Shown here: piece after piece, positions 8,880-17,948 of the stretch
How the letters are laid out: each line of letters starts with the position of its first letter
Position numbering within the stretch: the stretch's first letter is position 1
From: a virus
Reading direction: 5' to 3' (one strand)
Virus record (IMG/VR): IMGVR_UViG_3300032265_001314
Span: 1 to 64,000 of that record
Length of the DNA stretch: 64,000 nucleotides
The notes under the pieces: model-generated
What the model was told of the DNA's origin: nothing
Databases searched by the model: none
Seen by the model: only the letters and a program-made list of their open reading frames with translations
Made by a program: the position numbers and the translations under genes

Positions 8880-8887
8880 TATTTATT
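8880..8887 (-). promoter_or_regulatory. Late promoter octamer AATAAATA
   Basis: It is located 20 bases ahead of the ATG at 8860 and overlaps the stop of the neighbouring gene. Confidence 0.6.
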
Positions 8888-9311
8888 AGATATCGTCTCT
8901 CATCACGTAGGATTGATTGATCCATAAGTTAGGCAATTCTTTCCTAGTCACGGCAGAATCATAGCGATAGCCTACGATATTATCGTCTATGATCAACAGA
9001 TAATAGAATCTATGTTCCTTTTTATCATTTGCTATCTGTATCTCAAAGTAACTATCTTTGAATCTATCGGTTAATTTAAGTGTATAATATATGGCCAATA
9101 TCTTGCTGAAATCGCAATACTTATTCTCGTCTATCAGTTGCCAAGCTAATGGCCAACTGTTCTGATCAAAAGGATCGCAGCTCATAGCACTGATAGGTGC
9201 TTTGTTCCAAAATTCTATAGTTGTCTTTACAGGATCAGAATCTTGCTCGAGGCTATCTCTAAATTCTCGCCAAGACTCTATCCTATCCTCAAACTTTTTA
9301 AAGAACATCAT
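8886..9311 (-). CDS. Unknown protein downstream of the tailspike
   Basis: 141 residues, rich in Trp, Tyr and Phe, without signal peptide or membrane segment. The start overlaps the tailspike stop (AAAATGATG), so it is translationally coupled to it. It could be a tail-fibre chaperone or accessory by position; no family recognised. Confidence 0.7.
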   Translation of the reverse strand: MMFFKKFEDRIESWREFRDSLEQDSDPVKTTIEFWNKAPISAMSCDPFDQNSWPLAWQLIDENKYCDFSKILAIYYTLKLTDRFKDSYFEIQIANDKKEHRFYYLLIIDDNIVGYRYDSAVTRKELPNLWINQSYVMRDDI

Positions 9312-10981
9312 TTTGTTAACGTGCGATATGTATAATTCATAGTGGCGCTACCGTTATTAAGAGGATTAGTATAGTTTATTATCATAGTATCGACTACAGT
9401 AGTACCTGGAGAAAATCCATATAGATCTATAGCGAATTTAATATTTTCTACTGAAATATCACCTGTATAACCAAAATCGTCGTGTATATGATATATAGGA
9501 GGATTAACACCATCTGTCAAGCTAGTTCCTACATTTAAAGTAATATGTAATACACCAGTCCTAATAGCTCTTCCGCCGATTGTTCCGGGAAACTTATCAA
9601 TGACATAATCTATCTCGTATGTGGCAGAATTAATCGCTGGAAAACGCATAAGAGGAACAGGAACAGTTCCTGTTTCTATTATGTCTACTTGGTAACCAAA
9701 GTCGTCGTATAACATACCAGTAGTTTCTACGTTTGGAACAAACGGATTCAATCCATACTCTGTCTGATTCTTGAGTTTCTTATTCCTCTCAAAATAATCA
9801 TCCGTGCTTTTATTATTAGAAGTAGAAAACTTAATAATAGGATATAATGCGCTAGCATAGGAATTATTGTTATTACCGACTATATAGAATTTATTGGATT
9901 TACTAATGTTACCGTACGATGAAGTCAAACTAGTTCCGGGTTTAATCCAGATACCATATCTGTCGATTTGATCAAAATAATTGTTGTTGATAGAAGCATT
10001 GAGAGATCCAGTGACTCCTCCACCTAATGTTATACCGTCAAACAACTGTGAGAATGTGCAGTTCTCAAACTGTACATAATTTGATTCTGATTCGCTATAA
10101 GCACCATAGCCTGTAGCGTTGAATATACAGAATCTAAAAAGTATATTGTTGTTGCAGAAAACAGGACTATTGCTCCTAAAATAAACACCTGACTGTGTAT
10201 CGTTTGTTAGATATGTTACTGTTACTGTCGGATCTGTACCGTTAGAGTATATGCCAACAAATTTAACATTATCGTAAACGGTAGTATCACTATTGTCAGA
10301 TAATACTATAGAGCGCGGCGTAGTGTTTTGTAATGTCATATTAGATATGGTTATAAATCTAGGCCTCTTGAGGTAATACATATTTCCAAATGCTGTATAG
10401 TTTCCGGGAGTGCTGTTTCCGTCTACTGTCCTAAAGACAACCGCACCACTAGTATCACTGCTGATCTGTTTTATTATAGTGCAATCCATACCTTCACCTG
10501 CTAGATGTGCATAGGGAGGTATCCTTAGTTCTTTTGTAATATTATAAGTTCCAGCTTCAAAATATAAGATCACTTTGCTCTGTACATTGGTTATCGAAGC
10601 TGGGTTAATGAACAGCTGATCTATAGCATTTTGTATAGCATTAGTATCGTCTACAAATCCGTCTCCCTTAGCCCCAAAAGCCCTAACACTTACAATATCA
10701 TCTAGTCTGTCTTGTAAGGTCCTTTGTGTATCAGGAACGATAGAAGTATCATTTTTCTTGTATTGATAGATAGCAGCTAATTCTAATATGTTGTCGTGTT
10801 CTGTGATTACTTTGGTATTACCGACATAAGGAGCGCCTTCAGATACTGCTCCATTTCCTATGTATAATTCTTGTGTATCTATAGCCCAAGCAAATTCGCC
10901 ACTAGCTAACTGCGGCAGCCCTGTACCGCCGCTTGCTTGACCACGCCTTATTTGGATTCTCGAGATTTGGACTACAGCCAT
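9308..10981 (-). CDS. Tailspike with pectate-lyase-like beta-helix
   Basis: 557 residues. The N-terminus (VVQISRIQIRRGQ, then LASGEFAWAIDTQELYIGNG) is the attachment module common to phage fibre proteins. From about 100, VSVRAFGAKGDGFVDDTNAIQ is the start signature of the Pectate_lyase_3 right-handed beta-helix. The following 300 residues are Asn/Thr-rich repeats with regular strands. The C-terminal 120 residues form a separate trimerisation or receptor domain. Predicted to bind or cleave host surface glycan. SD GTGGAG precedes ATG. Confidence 0.88.
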   Translation of the reverse strand: MAVVQISRIQIRRGQASGGTGLPQLASGEFAWAIDTQELYIGNGAVSEGAPYVGNTKVITEHDNILELAAIYQYKKNDTSIVPDTQRTLQDRLDDIVSVRAFGAKGDGFVDDTNAIQNAIDQLFINPASITNVQSKVILYFEAGTYNITKELRIPPYAHLAGEGMDCTIIKQISSDTSGAVVFRTVDGNSTPGNYTAFGNMYYLKRPRFITISNMTLQNTTPRSIVLSDNSDTTVYDNVKFVGIYSNGTDPTVTVTYLTNDTQSGVYFRSNSPVFCNNNILFRFCIFNATGYGAYSESESNYVQFENCTFSQLFDGITLGGGVTGSLNASINNNYFDQIDRYGIWIKPGTSLTSSYGNISKSNKFYIVGNNNNSYASALYPIIKFSTSNNKSTDDYFERNKKLKNQTEYGLNPFVPNVETTGMLYDDFGYQVDIIETGTVPVPLMRFPAINSATYEIDYVIDKFPGTIGGRAIRTGVLHITLNVGTSLTDGVNPPIYHIHDDFGYTGDISVENIKFAIDLYGFSPGTTVVDTMIINYTNPLNNGSATMNYTYRTLTK

Positions 10982-11007
10982 TATATTACTCCACGAAGTG
11001 TTTCATA

Positions 11008-11015
11008 TATTTAGT
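11008..11015 (-). promoter_or_regulatory. Late promoter octamer ACTAAATA for the tailspike
   Basis: It is 27 bases upstream of the tailspike ATG with a GTGGAG ribosome site between. Confidence 0.6.
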
Positions 11016-11032
11016 TGGTTAGATAGTATTGT

Positions 11033-12283
11033 TTAAGCTTCTATCTTATTGATAATCGCTCTCATAGATTCAGCTGTTGGAACAGCTTGTGCGCCCACTG
11101 TATTGCGATTTAGATGATTACGAGCTGTTTGGGCACCTTTTACTATATTCCCACCTAATACATTTCCAGCAGCTTTATGCTTTGCTAGCGAACTCTTTAT
11201 TACTTTTGCCACTTTGCTCTCAGTTATTTTAGGCGGAGTTTTTGTAGTTATATATTCATATAACAACTGTCCGCCATAAACAATAGCAGCAGTAGCTACT
11301 ATAGGTATACCCCAATTAAAAACAAAATTTGCTATAGATTGTATAGCTTCTTCTGTGACGTGTTCACCTATCCATTTGTTAATTTGTGTAGCAGCATCTC
11401 TAACACTGGCAAATAATCCATTATTAGAACCTGCTGTTAAATTAGTGGCAGCAGCCTGTGCTTGATCAGCAATAGTGGGTTGTTGATATCCGTAGCCCGA
11501 TGGCAACTCTGCATTATTGGCTTTATCCCATAATGCTTGTCCTTGTTGCATATCATCGTAATCAGCTTGAGTTCCTCTATCTATTGGTGGAAGAGCATCA
11601 GGTGGTCTACCGCCCGGTTTAGCTTCTGGACCGTTAATTTGTTTGGCTAAATTTCCAGGAGTTAATTTTCCAAATGCTGTACTAGTTCCTTCGATCCCAC
11701 GACGAACTGAATCAATCGCGTCTTTAGCTCGGCCTGCCCCAATAGTTCCTGTTATTGCACCAGCAGCTCCACCATACCCGGCGCCAGCAAGAGTACCTGC
11801 ACCAGGGACAACTGAACCCAATGATCCGCCAGTGGCAGCTCCTAATGCTCCGCCCATTGTAGCGCCTGCTGCTACACCCTTAGGACCGGCATCACCACCT
11901 ATCATATTTGTTATACCTGCCGAAAGGAAGTTTATAGTGTTAGCAGCAGCCTCTGGATTTTTTAATCCTAAATATCCTAGAATAGATGTTATAGGATTAA
12001 ATGCACACCAAATCATAAATGATACTGCACTTTTAACAATAAACCCAGGCACTCCTACTAACATTGAAACAGTGGCAGATGCTAGTTTCTTAATCCCACC
12101 CCATATAAAATCACCGGCTTCGCCTAATATCTTTTTAAGACCATCCCATAGAGAAGAAAGTCCAAAATCCTCCATTAACATAGATTCAGTTATTGGCTGT
12201 GTATAAACAGTAGAGAGGAGCTGAGTCTTATAACTCTGGCTCCCCTCTACTAGATTGATGTAGTGTCTTATTGGATACATCAT
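11033..12283 (-). CDS. Glycine-zipper membrane-active virion-type protein
   Basis: 416 residues. After MYPIRHYINLVEG, a hydrophobic segment lies at about 70-100. A glycine/alanine zipper (GATMGGALGAATGG and GAGYGGAAGAITG) lies at about 135-185. A single transmembrane segment lies near 325-345. The C-terminus is basic and ends EKI-type helix. Such proteins insert into membranes, for example during DNA ejection. Two adjacent ATGs (12283, 12280) follow a late octamer with almost no leader, and no ribosome site is visible. Function is inference. Confidence 0.7.
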   Translation of the reverse strand: MMYPIRHYINLVEGSQSYKTQLLSTVYTQPITESMLMEDFGLSSLWDGLKKILGEAGDFIWGGIKKLASATVSMLVGVPGFIVKSAVSFMIWCAFNPITSILGYLGLKNPEAAANTINFLSAGITNMIGGDAGPKGVAAGATMGGALGAATGGSLGSVVPGAGTLAGAGYGGAAGAITGTIGAGRAKDAIDSVRRGIEGTSTAFGKLTPGNLAKQINGPEAKPGGRPPDALPPIDRGTQADYDDMQQGQALWDKANNAELPSGYGYQQPTIADQAQAAATNLTAGSNNGLFASVRDAATQINKWIGEHVTEEAIQSIANFVFNWGIPIVATAAIVYGGQLLYEYITTKTPPKITESKVAKVIKSSLAKHKAAGNVLGGNIVKGAQTARNHLNRNTVGAQAVPTAESMRAIINKIEA

Positions 12284-12284
12284 A

Positions 12285-12292
12285 TATTTAGT
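12285..12292 (-). promoter_or_regulatory. Late promoter octamer ACTAAATA, leaderless geometry
   Basis: T4 spacing puts +1 within one base of the second ATG at 12280. Confidence 0.55.
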
Positions 12293-12965
12293 TGCTTAGA
12301 TAGTATTGTTCTACCCTCTTCCACCATTCGTTCTTCCAATGATCGTATTCGTCTGGCCATAGATCAAACTGTTGATATTGGAAATCTTGGCTACACATAA
12401 AGATATGTCCTTCACGGATATCTGTACCATGTACTTCATTGTGCGCTTCAACATAAGCTACTAGCTGTAGATAGTAATCTTCAACCCATTCCTTCTTCTT
12501 AGGCTTGTTAGTCTGCTTGTAATCCATTATGCAATGATTACCTTTATACACGCCAACTAGATCAGTAGTGCCTGCATATATCTTAGGAAAGAAAAGATTT
12601 ACTTCTTGTCCCCAAGCTTCTTCTAGATCAACTAAAGCTTTAGCTTGTATCTGTTCAGCCATTTTGCGGGCTTGTATAGAATAGGGATTCGTACCTGCGT
12701 CGGGCATAATCCCAGTTTCTATATAGACTTCAAGGAACTTGTGCATACGTGTTCCTCGCCCAGCAGCTTCGGTAGTTATCTCTTGTGCTTTTGCTTCACC
12801 AACACGCTTGCGCCATTCGATGAGATGCGTTTTGTCCTTAGTACGATCTAGGATCGTAGTAACACTGGCTACTGCATTACCGTCTGGACACTCGTATAGC
12901 CTACGTCCTTCGACTGATTTCCGTTTTATAGAAGCGTAATCAAACTTCTTTTTGATAAATGTCAT
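12288..12965 (-). CDS. PD-(D/E)XK exonuclease
   Basis: 225 residues. GRGTRMHKFLE carries the helical His/Glu, TTDLVGVYKGNHCIMDYKQ gives the catalytic Asp and D-x-K pair, and QLVAYVEAH is the QxxxY motif of RecB/Cas4/MGME1-like nucleases. Likely degrades or processes DNA during phage replication or recombination. The start overlaps the lipoprotein stop (ATGA). Confidence 0.82.
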   Translation of the reverse strand: MTFIKKKFDYASIKRKSVEGRRLYECPDGNAVASVTTILDRTKDKTHLIEWRKRVGEAKAQEITTEAAGRGTRMHKFLEVYIETGIMPDAGTNPYSIQARKMAEQIQAKALVDLEEAWGQEVNLFFPKIYAGTTDLVGVYKGNHCIMDYKQTNKPKKKEWVEDYYLQLVAYVEAHNEVHGTDIREGHIFMCSQDFQYQQFDLWPDEYDHWKNEWWKRVEQYYLSN

Positions 12966-13216
12966 TTAGTCTTTTGGCCTAGATCGTAGGGCCTAGGCGG
13001 CGGAAGTGGGATTGATTCTATCTGTCGATTAGTAGTCTCATAAGTCGGAGACGGAAGATAATTCCTGTCCTTTGGAACTTCTAAGCGAGGACGTTCTACA
13101 TAATCACCAGATATGGTTCTTTCATCTACTACTAGGACAGGAACTGTCCTAGTAGCATTAGAGCAACCTGCTACCAACGACGATAGCAATGTGCAGGCAA
13201 GTATCGACTTTTTCAT
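12962..13216 (-). CDS. Small proline-rich lipoprotein
   Basis: 84 residues from ATG 13216, which overlaps the preceding stop (ATGA). The signal peptide MKKSILACTLLSSLVAGC has a clear lipobox LVAGC; the mature part is short with a proline-rich tail (PLPPPRPYD). An outer-membrane spanin would look like this, but the neighbour is not a typical inner-membrane spanin. The frame is open further upstream but that part overlaps the neighbouring gene. Confidence 0.75.
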   Translation of the reverse strand: MKKSILACTLLSSLVAGCSNATRTVPVLVVDERTISGDYVERPRLEVPKDRNYLPSPTYETTNRQIESIPLPPPRPYDLGQKTK

Positions 13217-13506
13217 ACTGCCCGCACCAGCTTTAGATTGACATATCGCTCTTTGAGGAGTAGATAGCGCTTCTCTTCCTTTGATTGATAAAAGGCGTAA
13301 ACGCCTACTAGTGTCAATATCCATAAGAAATTCAAAGCACAGGTATAGATAGTATTCAGCAATGTGCTCGAAAACATAAAGATACCGATTGAGCTAGTCA
13401 CGATTACCAGTAAATGGAAGCAGCTAGAAAAGAAATGCTTGTAGTAGTTATTGCCGATTCCGTTATCGGATAAATCTAGTTCCAAAAGGTCCGTATCTGT
13501 ATTCAT
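13213..13506 (-). CDS. Two-helix inner-membrane protein
   Basis: 97 residues with two hydrophobic segments (about 25-48 and 55-73) and a basic C-terminal tail KEEKRYLLLKERY. SD CAGGAG precedes ATG. It is coupled to the lipoprotein gene by a 4-base overlap, so the two may act together at the envelope, possibly in lysis. Family unknown. Confidence 0.65.
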   Translation of the reverse strand: MNTDTDLLELDLSDNGIGNNYYKHFFSSCFHLLVIVTSSIGIFMFSSTLLNTIYTCALNFLWILTLVGVYAFYQSKEEKRYLLLKERYVNLKLVRAV

Positions 13507-13557
13507 ATTTTTTATGCTCCTGTTATTTTAACAGAATAACATATATTTTTACGAAAG

Positions 13558-13905
13558 TCAACCTTGACGTTTCTTAGCAGCATTCTTAGCCATTTTGGCA
13601 ATGTTAGCTTTTCTCTTGTCTGGAGTAGTAGGTGCGGCTTTCTTAGCTGCCTTAGCTTCGGTATTTAATTCTATACCTTCACCGCTATAGCTACGGACCA
13701 CGGTCTTCCACATATCGGGATCCTGATTATATATAGCATTAAAACTATTATAATCTATCTGAGGCGTACCTGAGCCCTTCATATCTGCATTTAGTTGATC
13801 CCAAGTAAACTTTGCAGGTAATCCTGCATGATTATACTTGGCTATGGTATTCCTAAACAGAAGGACGAGGTCGGTGCCTGTGCTATCGACCTCGTATATT
13901 TTCAT
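13558..13905 (-). CDS. Unknown small protein with basic tail
   Basis: 115 residues. MKIYEVDSTGTDLVLLFRNT resembles the short N-terminal leaders shared by several proteins here; the C-terminal 30 residues are Lys/Ala-rich (KRKANIAKMAKNAAKKRQG) and could bind nucleic acid. Start overlaps the stop of the large gene upstream (ATGA). Confidence 0.65.
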   Translation of the reverse strand: MKIYEVDSTGTDLVLLFRNTIAKYNHAGLPAKFTWDQLNADMKGSGTPQIDYNSFNAIYNQDPDMWKTVVRSYSGEGIELNTEAKAAKKAAPTTPDKRKANIAKMAKNAAKKRQG

Positions 13906-16112
13906 CTTCCTGAAAGGATCCTTGCGATCCTGCGTGTGCGATCAACACTCTCACGCTTTGCTCTTCCGCCTGCTGGAGTCTCTTCTTCGTCTTCTGCTGC
14001 TCCACCTGGTCCGGCAGATCCTGGAGCAGGTCCATTAGCAGTTAAAGGAGGCATACCGCCTGGTGCGCCTGGCATACCGCCTGGGCCTGCAGGCATTCCT
14101 GGCATACCGCCCATTGCTGCACCACCTTCACCGGTAATTACACCAACGATGCTGTTTAGAGCTTCACGTGCTGCCTTAACTGCTTGGAAAGCACTGTCTA
14201 GTGCTGGGCCTGCGACTTGGGTAAACTGTGCAGCTACATCGCTACCTAGCTCATCACGGATGCTATCTGCCATTTCCATTGCTGTATTAGCCTGCATCTG
14301 TGCGATATCTTCTGACCAACCAGTAAACTTATCAACCATGTCCTTGACAGCCATGATCACTTCAGCCTTGCCTTCTTCACCCTCACGTAGATAAAAACGG
14401 ATTGACTCTTTAAGCATACGGTCGACTTGTTCAGTCTTGTTCTTTTCCTTAGCTGCTGTTATAATATCACCGCGTGTAATCTTATCCTTTGGTGGATACT
14501 TAGCAGCTAGTTTCTTTTGTTTAGGAGTCATTTTCTTACCTTCCGTTGTCTCTTCTTCTATTTCCTCTTCTAGATCAAATTTTGCAGTATCTAGCTTATG
14601 TGCTGCTCTTCCAGCTAGATTGCCTCCAAGCATAGAACCGCCAACTCCGCCGAGGATACCGCCCAATTCTGGAGCGCCAAAAGCGCCGCCTACAGCAGCA
14701 CCTAATGGTTGGCCTAGGCTATACCCGCCATAACCGCCTGCTAGTCCTGCACCTAATTTTCCAAGTGAGCTTATGTTATGATCACCACCGATAGTCATCT
14801 CATCAACTGCTTGCGGAACACCATTCCTATGGCCATGATGGCTAAAATATGGTTTACCTGTTCCTTCGTGCCATAGCTTACCGCCGCACTCTTCACAATT
14901 TTGCTTATGGTGTTCACAATGCTTTAGGTTGCCCATCTTATGATGCTTGCTGTATTCCATAGCGTGATGCATAGCAAGCTCACACATTGAGTTGTCGCTT
15001 TCTGTTAGGCGTGATTTACCTATATTTGAAGTTTCACCTAATGCCCCGGGCGGAGCATCTTGATATAAACTGGGAGAACCTCCTTGTGGTACAGCAGCAG
15101 CGCCTGCAGCAGCAGCACCGCCTGGTAATAGTCCCTTGCCATAGCTTAGTGCATCACCTGCCATGCCTTTTAGGCCACTAAGTGCAGATTGTCCGACGCC
15201 TTGCAATGCTCCTAATGCTGCTGGATTATTGTAAAGATAACCAGCACCTAATCCCAATCCTGCCAATCCTGCTGCAGGTAGCAGATACTTACCAATGCCT
15301 TCGTCGATGCAGTGTGGCTCGCCACCTTCTAGCATCGGGTGGCTATGCCAGCATTCACCCATGTCACCGTGCCAAACTTGTCCGCCGCATTCAGAACAGC
15401 TCTGCTTGTGATGATGTGCTGCTTCTAGATCGCCACCATGATGATGTGTGCGATACATAATAGCATGATGCAGAGCCCTGGTTCCCATATCGGTACTTTC
15501 ACCGAGATCATCTCCTACTTTGCTACCTAATAGATAACCACCAATACCGCCGGGCCAGCCACCCATCAGCGCACCAAGTCCACCACCTAGCAAGCCGCCC
15601 CAGATACCTTCTGCGACGATGCTTTCGTTCATCTTCTTTTTCTTATCTTTTAGAGCCTTCTTCATTGGCTCTTTCTTGTTTCCGTCCTTGTCAAAATCAA
15701 GGAAATCTGGCTTAGCAGATTCATCGTACTTATTATACTTGTCACGTACCTTGTCTAGGTTTTTGCCGTCCTTACCAGCTTTGGCTAGCGCCTTCATTCC
15801 GTCCTTGCCATACTTCATCATGCCTTTAGCAGCACGACTCATTTTCTTTTCTTTGGCTTCACTAAACACTTCCTGCATACGCTTATCGAGCACATCCTTC
15901 ATTAGCTTTAGCTTGAAGAATTCTTCACTCTCAAGTGCTGAGTTGAAGTTTGCCATTTTAAATTGATTTATTTTATTTTCTATTAGTTTCGAAGCTCTAA
16001 TCAATTCCTGATCATTGAAGCTCTTGATATCAATCTTGCCACCAAATTTCTTTTGAAGAGATTCATTTAAGTGGTCTGATGAAACGTTAATACGGAAGTC
16101 GCTGGTTTTCAT
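13902..16112 (-). CDS. Large protein with two His/Cys modules and glycine zippers
   Basis: 736 residues from ATG 16112; the frame is open to 16229 but the upstream residues have no ribosome site. Order: helical region (1-130), a Ca-binding-like DFDKDGNKKE (139-148), a glycine zipper (171-200), a His/Cys module at 210-262 (HHAIMYRTHHHGG, CSECGG, WHGDMGECWHSH), a second zipper, a second module at 374-428 (HHAMEYSKHHKMG, CEECGG, LWHEG), a third zipper, then a Gly/Pro/Met-rich segment and a basic end (RTRRIARILSGR). The modules look like duplicated zinc-binding units. Probably virion-associated; function unknown. Confidence 0.75.
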   Translation of the reverse strand: MKTSDFRINVSSDHLNESLQKKFGGKIDIKSFNDQELIRASKLIENKINQFKMANFNSALESEEFFKLKLMKDVLDKRMQEVFSEAKEKKMSRAAKGMMKYGKDGMKALAKAGKDGKNLDKVRDKYNKYDESAKPDFLDFDKDGNKKEPMKKALKDKKKKMNESIVAEGIWGGLLGGGLGALMGGWPGGIGGYLLGSKVGDDLGESTDMGTRALHHAIMYRTHHHGGDLEAAHHHKQSCSECGGQVWHGDMGECWHSHPMLEGGEPHCIDEGIGKYLLPAAGLAGLGLGAGYLYNNPAALGALQGVGQSALSGLKGMAGDALSYGKGLLPGGAAAAGAAAVPQGGSPSLYQDAPPGALGETSNIGKSRLTESDNSMCELAMHHAMEYSKHHKMGNLKHCEHHKQNCEECGGKLWHEGTGKPYFSHHGHRNGVPQAVDEMTIGGDHNISSLGKLGAGLAGGYGGYSLGQPLGAAVGGAFGAPELGGILGGVGGSMLGGNLAGRAAHKLDTAKFDLEEEIEEETTEGKKMTPKQKKLAAKYPPKDKITRGDIITAAKEKNKTEQVDRMLKESIRFYLREGEEGKAEVIMAVKDMVDKFTGWSEDIAQMQANTAMEMADSIRDELGSDVAAQFTQVAGPALDSAFQAVKAAREALNSIVGVITGEGGAAMGGMPGMPAGPGGMPGAPGGMPPLTANGPAPGSAGPGGAAEDEEETPAGGRAKRESVDRTRRIARILSGR

Positions 16113-16158
16113 AGTTATAATCCTATAGATGTATGTCTTAAAGTTATTTATTCCGTAT

Positions 16159-16593
16159 TTAGAATATTTTAGAATAAGACGATTGTAGTATTTCCTTAGC
16201 GTCCTGATAAAGACTATAATCTCTATCAAATCTAAAAGACATTAAGTTCTTTTTCATTGTATCGTTATTATTTATCGCTTGCTCTAGATGATAGTTATAA
16301 ATTGTCAGATTGTTATTCATAGTAAATGCCGTGCGGTCAGCACTAACGATAGGTAATATATCAGCAGACTTGGCTTTTCTCATCATAAGTCCTGCTATAG
16401 TCATAGCAGAACTCTTGCTGTAAGTAGTATAATACGTAGTTGTATTGAGCCTGACTTCAAATTTACCCTCGACGGGCACGACGGTATAGTCACCAATCTT
16501 TATACCACTCCTTGTCAGGACTGTTTTTAGTGTCTTAGTAGTGATAGTGTTTAGCTTACGGGCTAGTTCTTTTCTCTCTAGTGACGTACTCAT
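16159..16593 (-). CDS. Unknown basic protein
   Basis: 144 residues, rich in Lys, Thr and Asn, mixed alpha/beta. SD TGAGG lies 8 bases before ATG. It overlaps the end of the next upstream gene by 38 bases. No family recognised. Confidence 0.65.
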   Translation of the reverse strand: MSTSLERKELARKLNTITTKTLKTVLTRSGIKIGDYTVVPVEGKFEVRLNTTTYYTTYSKSSAMTIAGLMMRKAKSADILPIVSADRTAFTMNNNLTIYNYHLEQAINNNDTMKKNLMSFRFDRDYSLYQDAKEILQSSYSKIF

Positions 16594-16783
16594 TTGTTGC
16601 TACCTCATGATCACTTATTTTATACAAAACATCCTTAAAGAGCAAGTTTTCTACGACCCTGCGTTCTCTTTCGTGCAAGGTCTTTAGATCTATCCTGTGT
16701 TCATTGTGGGTGTTTAAAAAATCCGTTTCTTCGTTGGTTAGCGCGATGAGGATCCTGGGTTCATATAGCTCTCTAATCCTCAT
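16556..16783 (-). CDS. Unknown small charged protein
   Basis: 75 residues starting MRIRELYEPRILIAL, rich in Glu and Arg. It starts 2 bases after the stop of its upstream neighbour. The overlap with the downstream gene lowers confidence in its exact end. No family recognised. Confidence 0.55.
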   Translation of the reverse strand: MRIRELYEPRILIALTNEETDFLNTHNEHRIDLKTLHERERRVVENLLFKDVLYKISDHEVATNEYVTREKRTSP

Positions 16784-16784
16784 C

Positions 16785-17129
16785 TTATTGTCCCTGTTGT
16801 TGACTGAGCATTTTCATCAGCTCATCTTTATCTACTGTTACGTCTTGTCCAAATTTGGCTGCGGTATCTAATACCACTTTATTGCCTTGATCCATTTTAA
16901 TCCTCACGGGACCAAACTTTGGATGGTTGATTGTTTTTCCAGCTTTTAGTTGATTATACTGCTGCTGTTGTTCTTGTTGTGGTGAAACCGCAGCACTGCT
17001 AGATCCCTTTAGCGCACCTGCTTGTGCATTAGATCCTGGTGCTTCTGTCGCGATAGCTTGTGGAGCTGCTTTAGGTTGGCTGCTAGTAGCGGCACTTAGA
17101 GTAGGCGGGCTGAATTCAAATAATCGCAT
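16785..17129 (-). CDS. Small protein with Gln-rich linker and compact C-terminal domain
   Basis: 114 residues. An Ala/Pro/Gln-rich low-complexity half (15-65, including a poly-Gln stretch) is followed by a small beta domain, KTINHPKFGPVRIKMDQGNKVVLDT. The start MRLFEF is like other late proteins in the window. SD GAGGAT precedes the ATG. Confidence 0.65.
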   Translation of the reverse strand: MRLFEFSPPTLSAATSSQPKAAPQAIATEAPGSNAQAGALKGSSSAAVSPQQEQQQQYNQLKAGKTINHPKFGPVRIKMDQGNKVVLDTAAKFGQDVTVDKDELMKMLSQQQGQ

Positions 17130-17146
17130 GGGATATCCTCACGCAA

Positions 17147-17154
17147 TATTTAGT
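17147..17154 (-). promoter_or_regulatory. Late promoter octamer ACTAAATA
   Basis: It lies 17 bases upstream of the ATG at 17129. Confidence 0.55.
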
Positions 17155-17392
17155 GTACTTTCATTAGTAGAACAATAATGGTGGAAAACAATCCGGCTAT
17201 AATAGTTCCTGTAGAACCTATTATTACCTTAGCGAGTGAACTCTTGCTTTCGTTCATACCATTAAAGATCTCGCCGACCTTCTTTTCAATATTCTCTAAT
17301 CTCTTCTCCATTGTTTCGTAGCGTTGTTGACATAACTCAACGTGGAGTGCGAGATTTTCGTGTTCTAATTGTGATGCAGGGCGTCTAGCCAT
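17150..17392 (-). CDS. Holin-like protein with C-terminal membrane segment
   Basis: 80 residues. A coiled coil (about 8-50, heptads around YETMEKRLENIEKKVGEIF) is followed by a single hydrophobic segment (58-77) and a tiny basic end. This is the layout of XhlA/holin-like or pore-associated phage proteins. SD TAGGAG precedes the ATG. A holin role is inference; other small membrane proteins in the window are alternatives. Confidence 0.6.
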   Translation of the reverse strand: MARRPASQLEHENLALHVELCQQRYETMEKRLENIEKKVGEIFNGMNESKSSLAKVIIGSTGTIIAGLFSTIIVLLMKVH

Positions 17393-17479
17393 TCGTTATT
17401 TCTCCTAGCAACTTTATTTCTCTGGTTGCTGCCTTTTTCAAAGCCTATCGAACGCCTATTAAGTGTTTGCCTACTAGTT

Positions 17480-17881
17480 TTATTTATCAATTAACATAAA
17501 CATAGTATTAGTGGGTTTTATTGCAGTCGAGAAATAATTCTGTTTGAACTTGGCAGTTTCTGTGCAGTCGGGATTAAAAGGTACGAAATCAACATCCCTT
17601 ATCATAGCGCCCACGGGGTCGTCATTTAACAAGAAGATATCATCTTGTTCTGTGCTAAATTCCCATATCCAAGTGCGTTCTCTCTTTCCGTATCCCTGTT
17701 TCGACCAGTCTATCATATCCTGTTTTGGAGGATCATCGGTGAATATATTTGCCCGCATTTCTAGTGTCTGTAGGAGAGTTTGGTAGTTATCCTGCTGTCT
17801 CTTTTTGAGGGGATCTATATGTTCTTTTTGTATTCCCGTCTTGGTGATATCGACGAGGGTTAGTACTCGGAAGTATTGCAT
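17480..17881 (-). CDS. Unknown protein, possibly virion-related
   Basis: 133 residues with evenly spread aromatic and charged residues and no signal or membrane segment. MQYFRVLTLVDIT begins within a few bases of a CTAAATTA sequence resembling the late octamer, with no ribosome site visible. Confidence 0.65.
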   Translation of the reverse strand: MQYFRVLTLVDITKTGIQKEHIDPLKKRQQDNYQTLLQTLEMRANIFTDDPPKQDMIDWSKQGYGKRERTWIWEFSTEQDDIFLLNDDPVGAMIRDVDFVPFNPDCTETAKFKQNYFSTAIKPTNTMFMLIDK

Positions 17882-17894
17882 ACATTAATTTAGC

Positions 17895-17927
17895 CAATAA
17901 AAAAGGGCAGTTATAAAAACTGCCCTT
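17895..17927 (-). terminator. Strong intrinsic terminator
   Basis: A perfect 10-bp stem AAGGGCAGTT/AACTGCCCTT with a 5-base loop is followed on the minus strand by TTTTTTATTG. It ends the transcript of the gene at 17949-18380. Confidence 0.85.
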
Positions 17928-17948
17928 AGTTTATCTATATAAAATCTA

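Noticed and set aside
11643-12206. 187-codon plus-strand frame rich in Pro and Ala
   Set aside because: Antisense to the glycine-zipper coding segment; the composition is the mirror of Gly/Ala codons.
13217-13324. N-terminal extension of the lipoprotein gene
   Set aside because: The extension has no ribosome site and would bury the signal peptide; the ATG at 13216 with ATGA coupling is better.
16113-16229. N-terminal extension of the His/Cys-module protein
   Set aside because: Open frame but no ribosome site, odd composition and overlap with the upstream gene; ATG 16112 fits the style of other late proteins.
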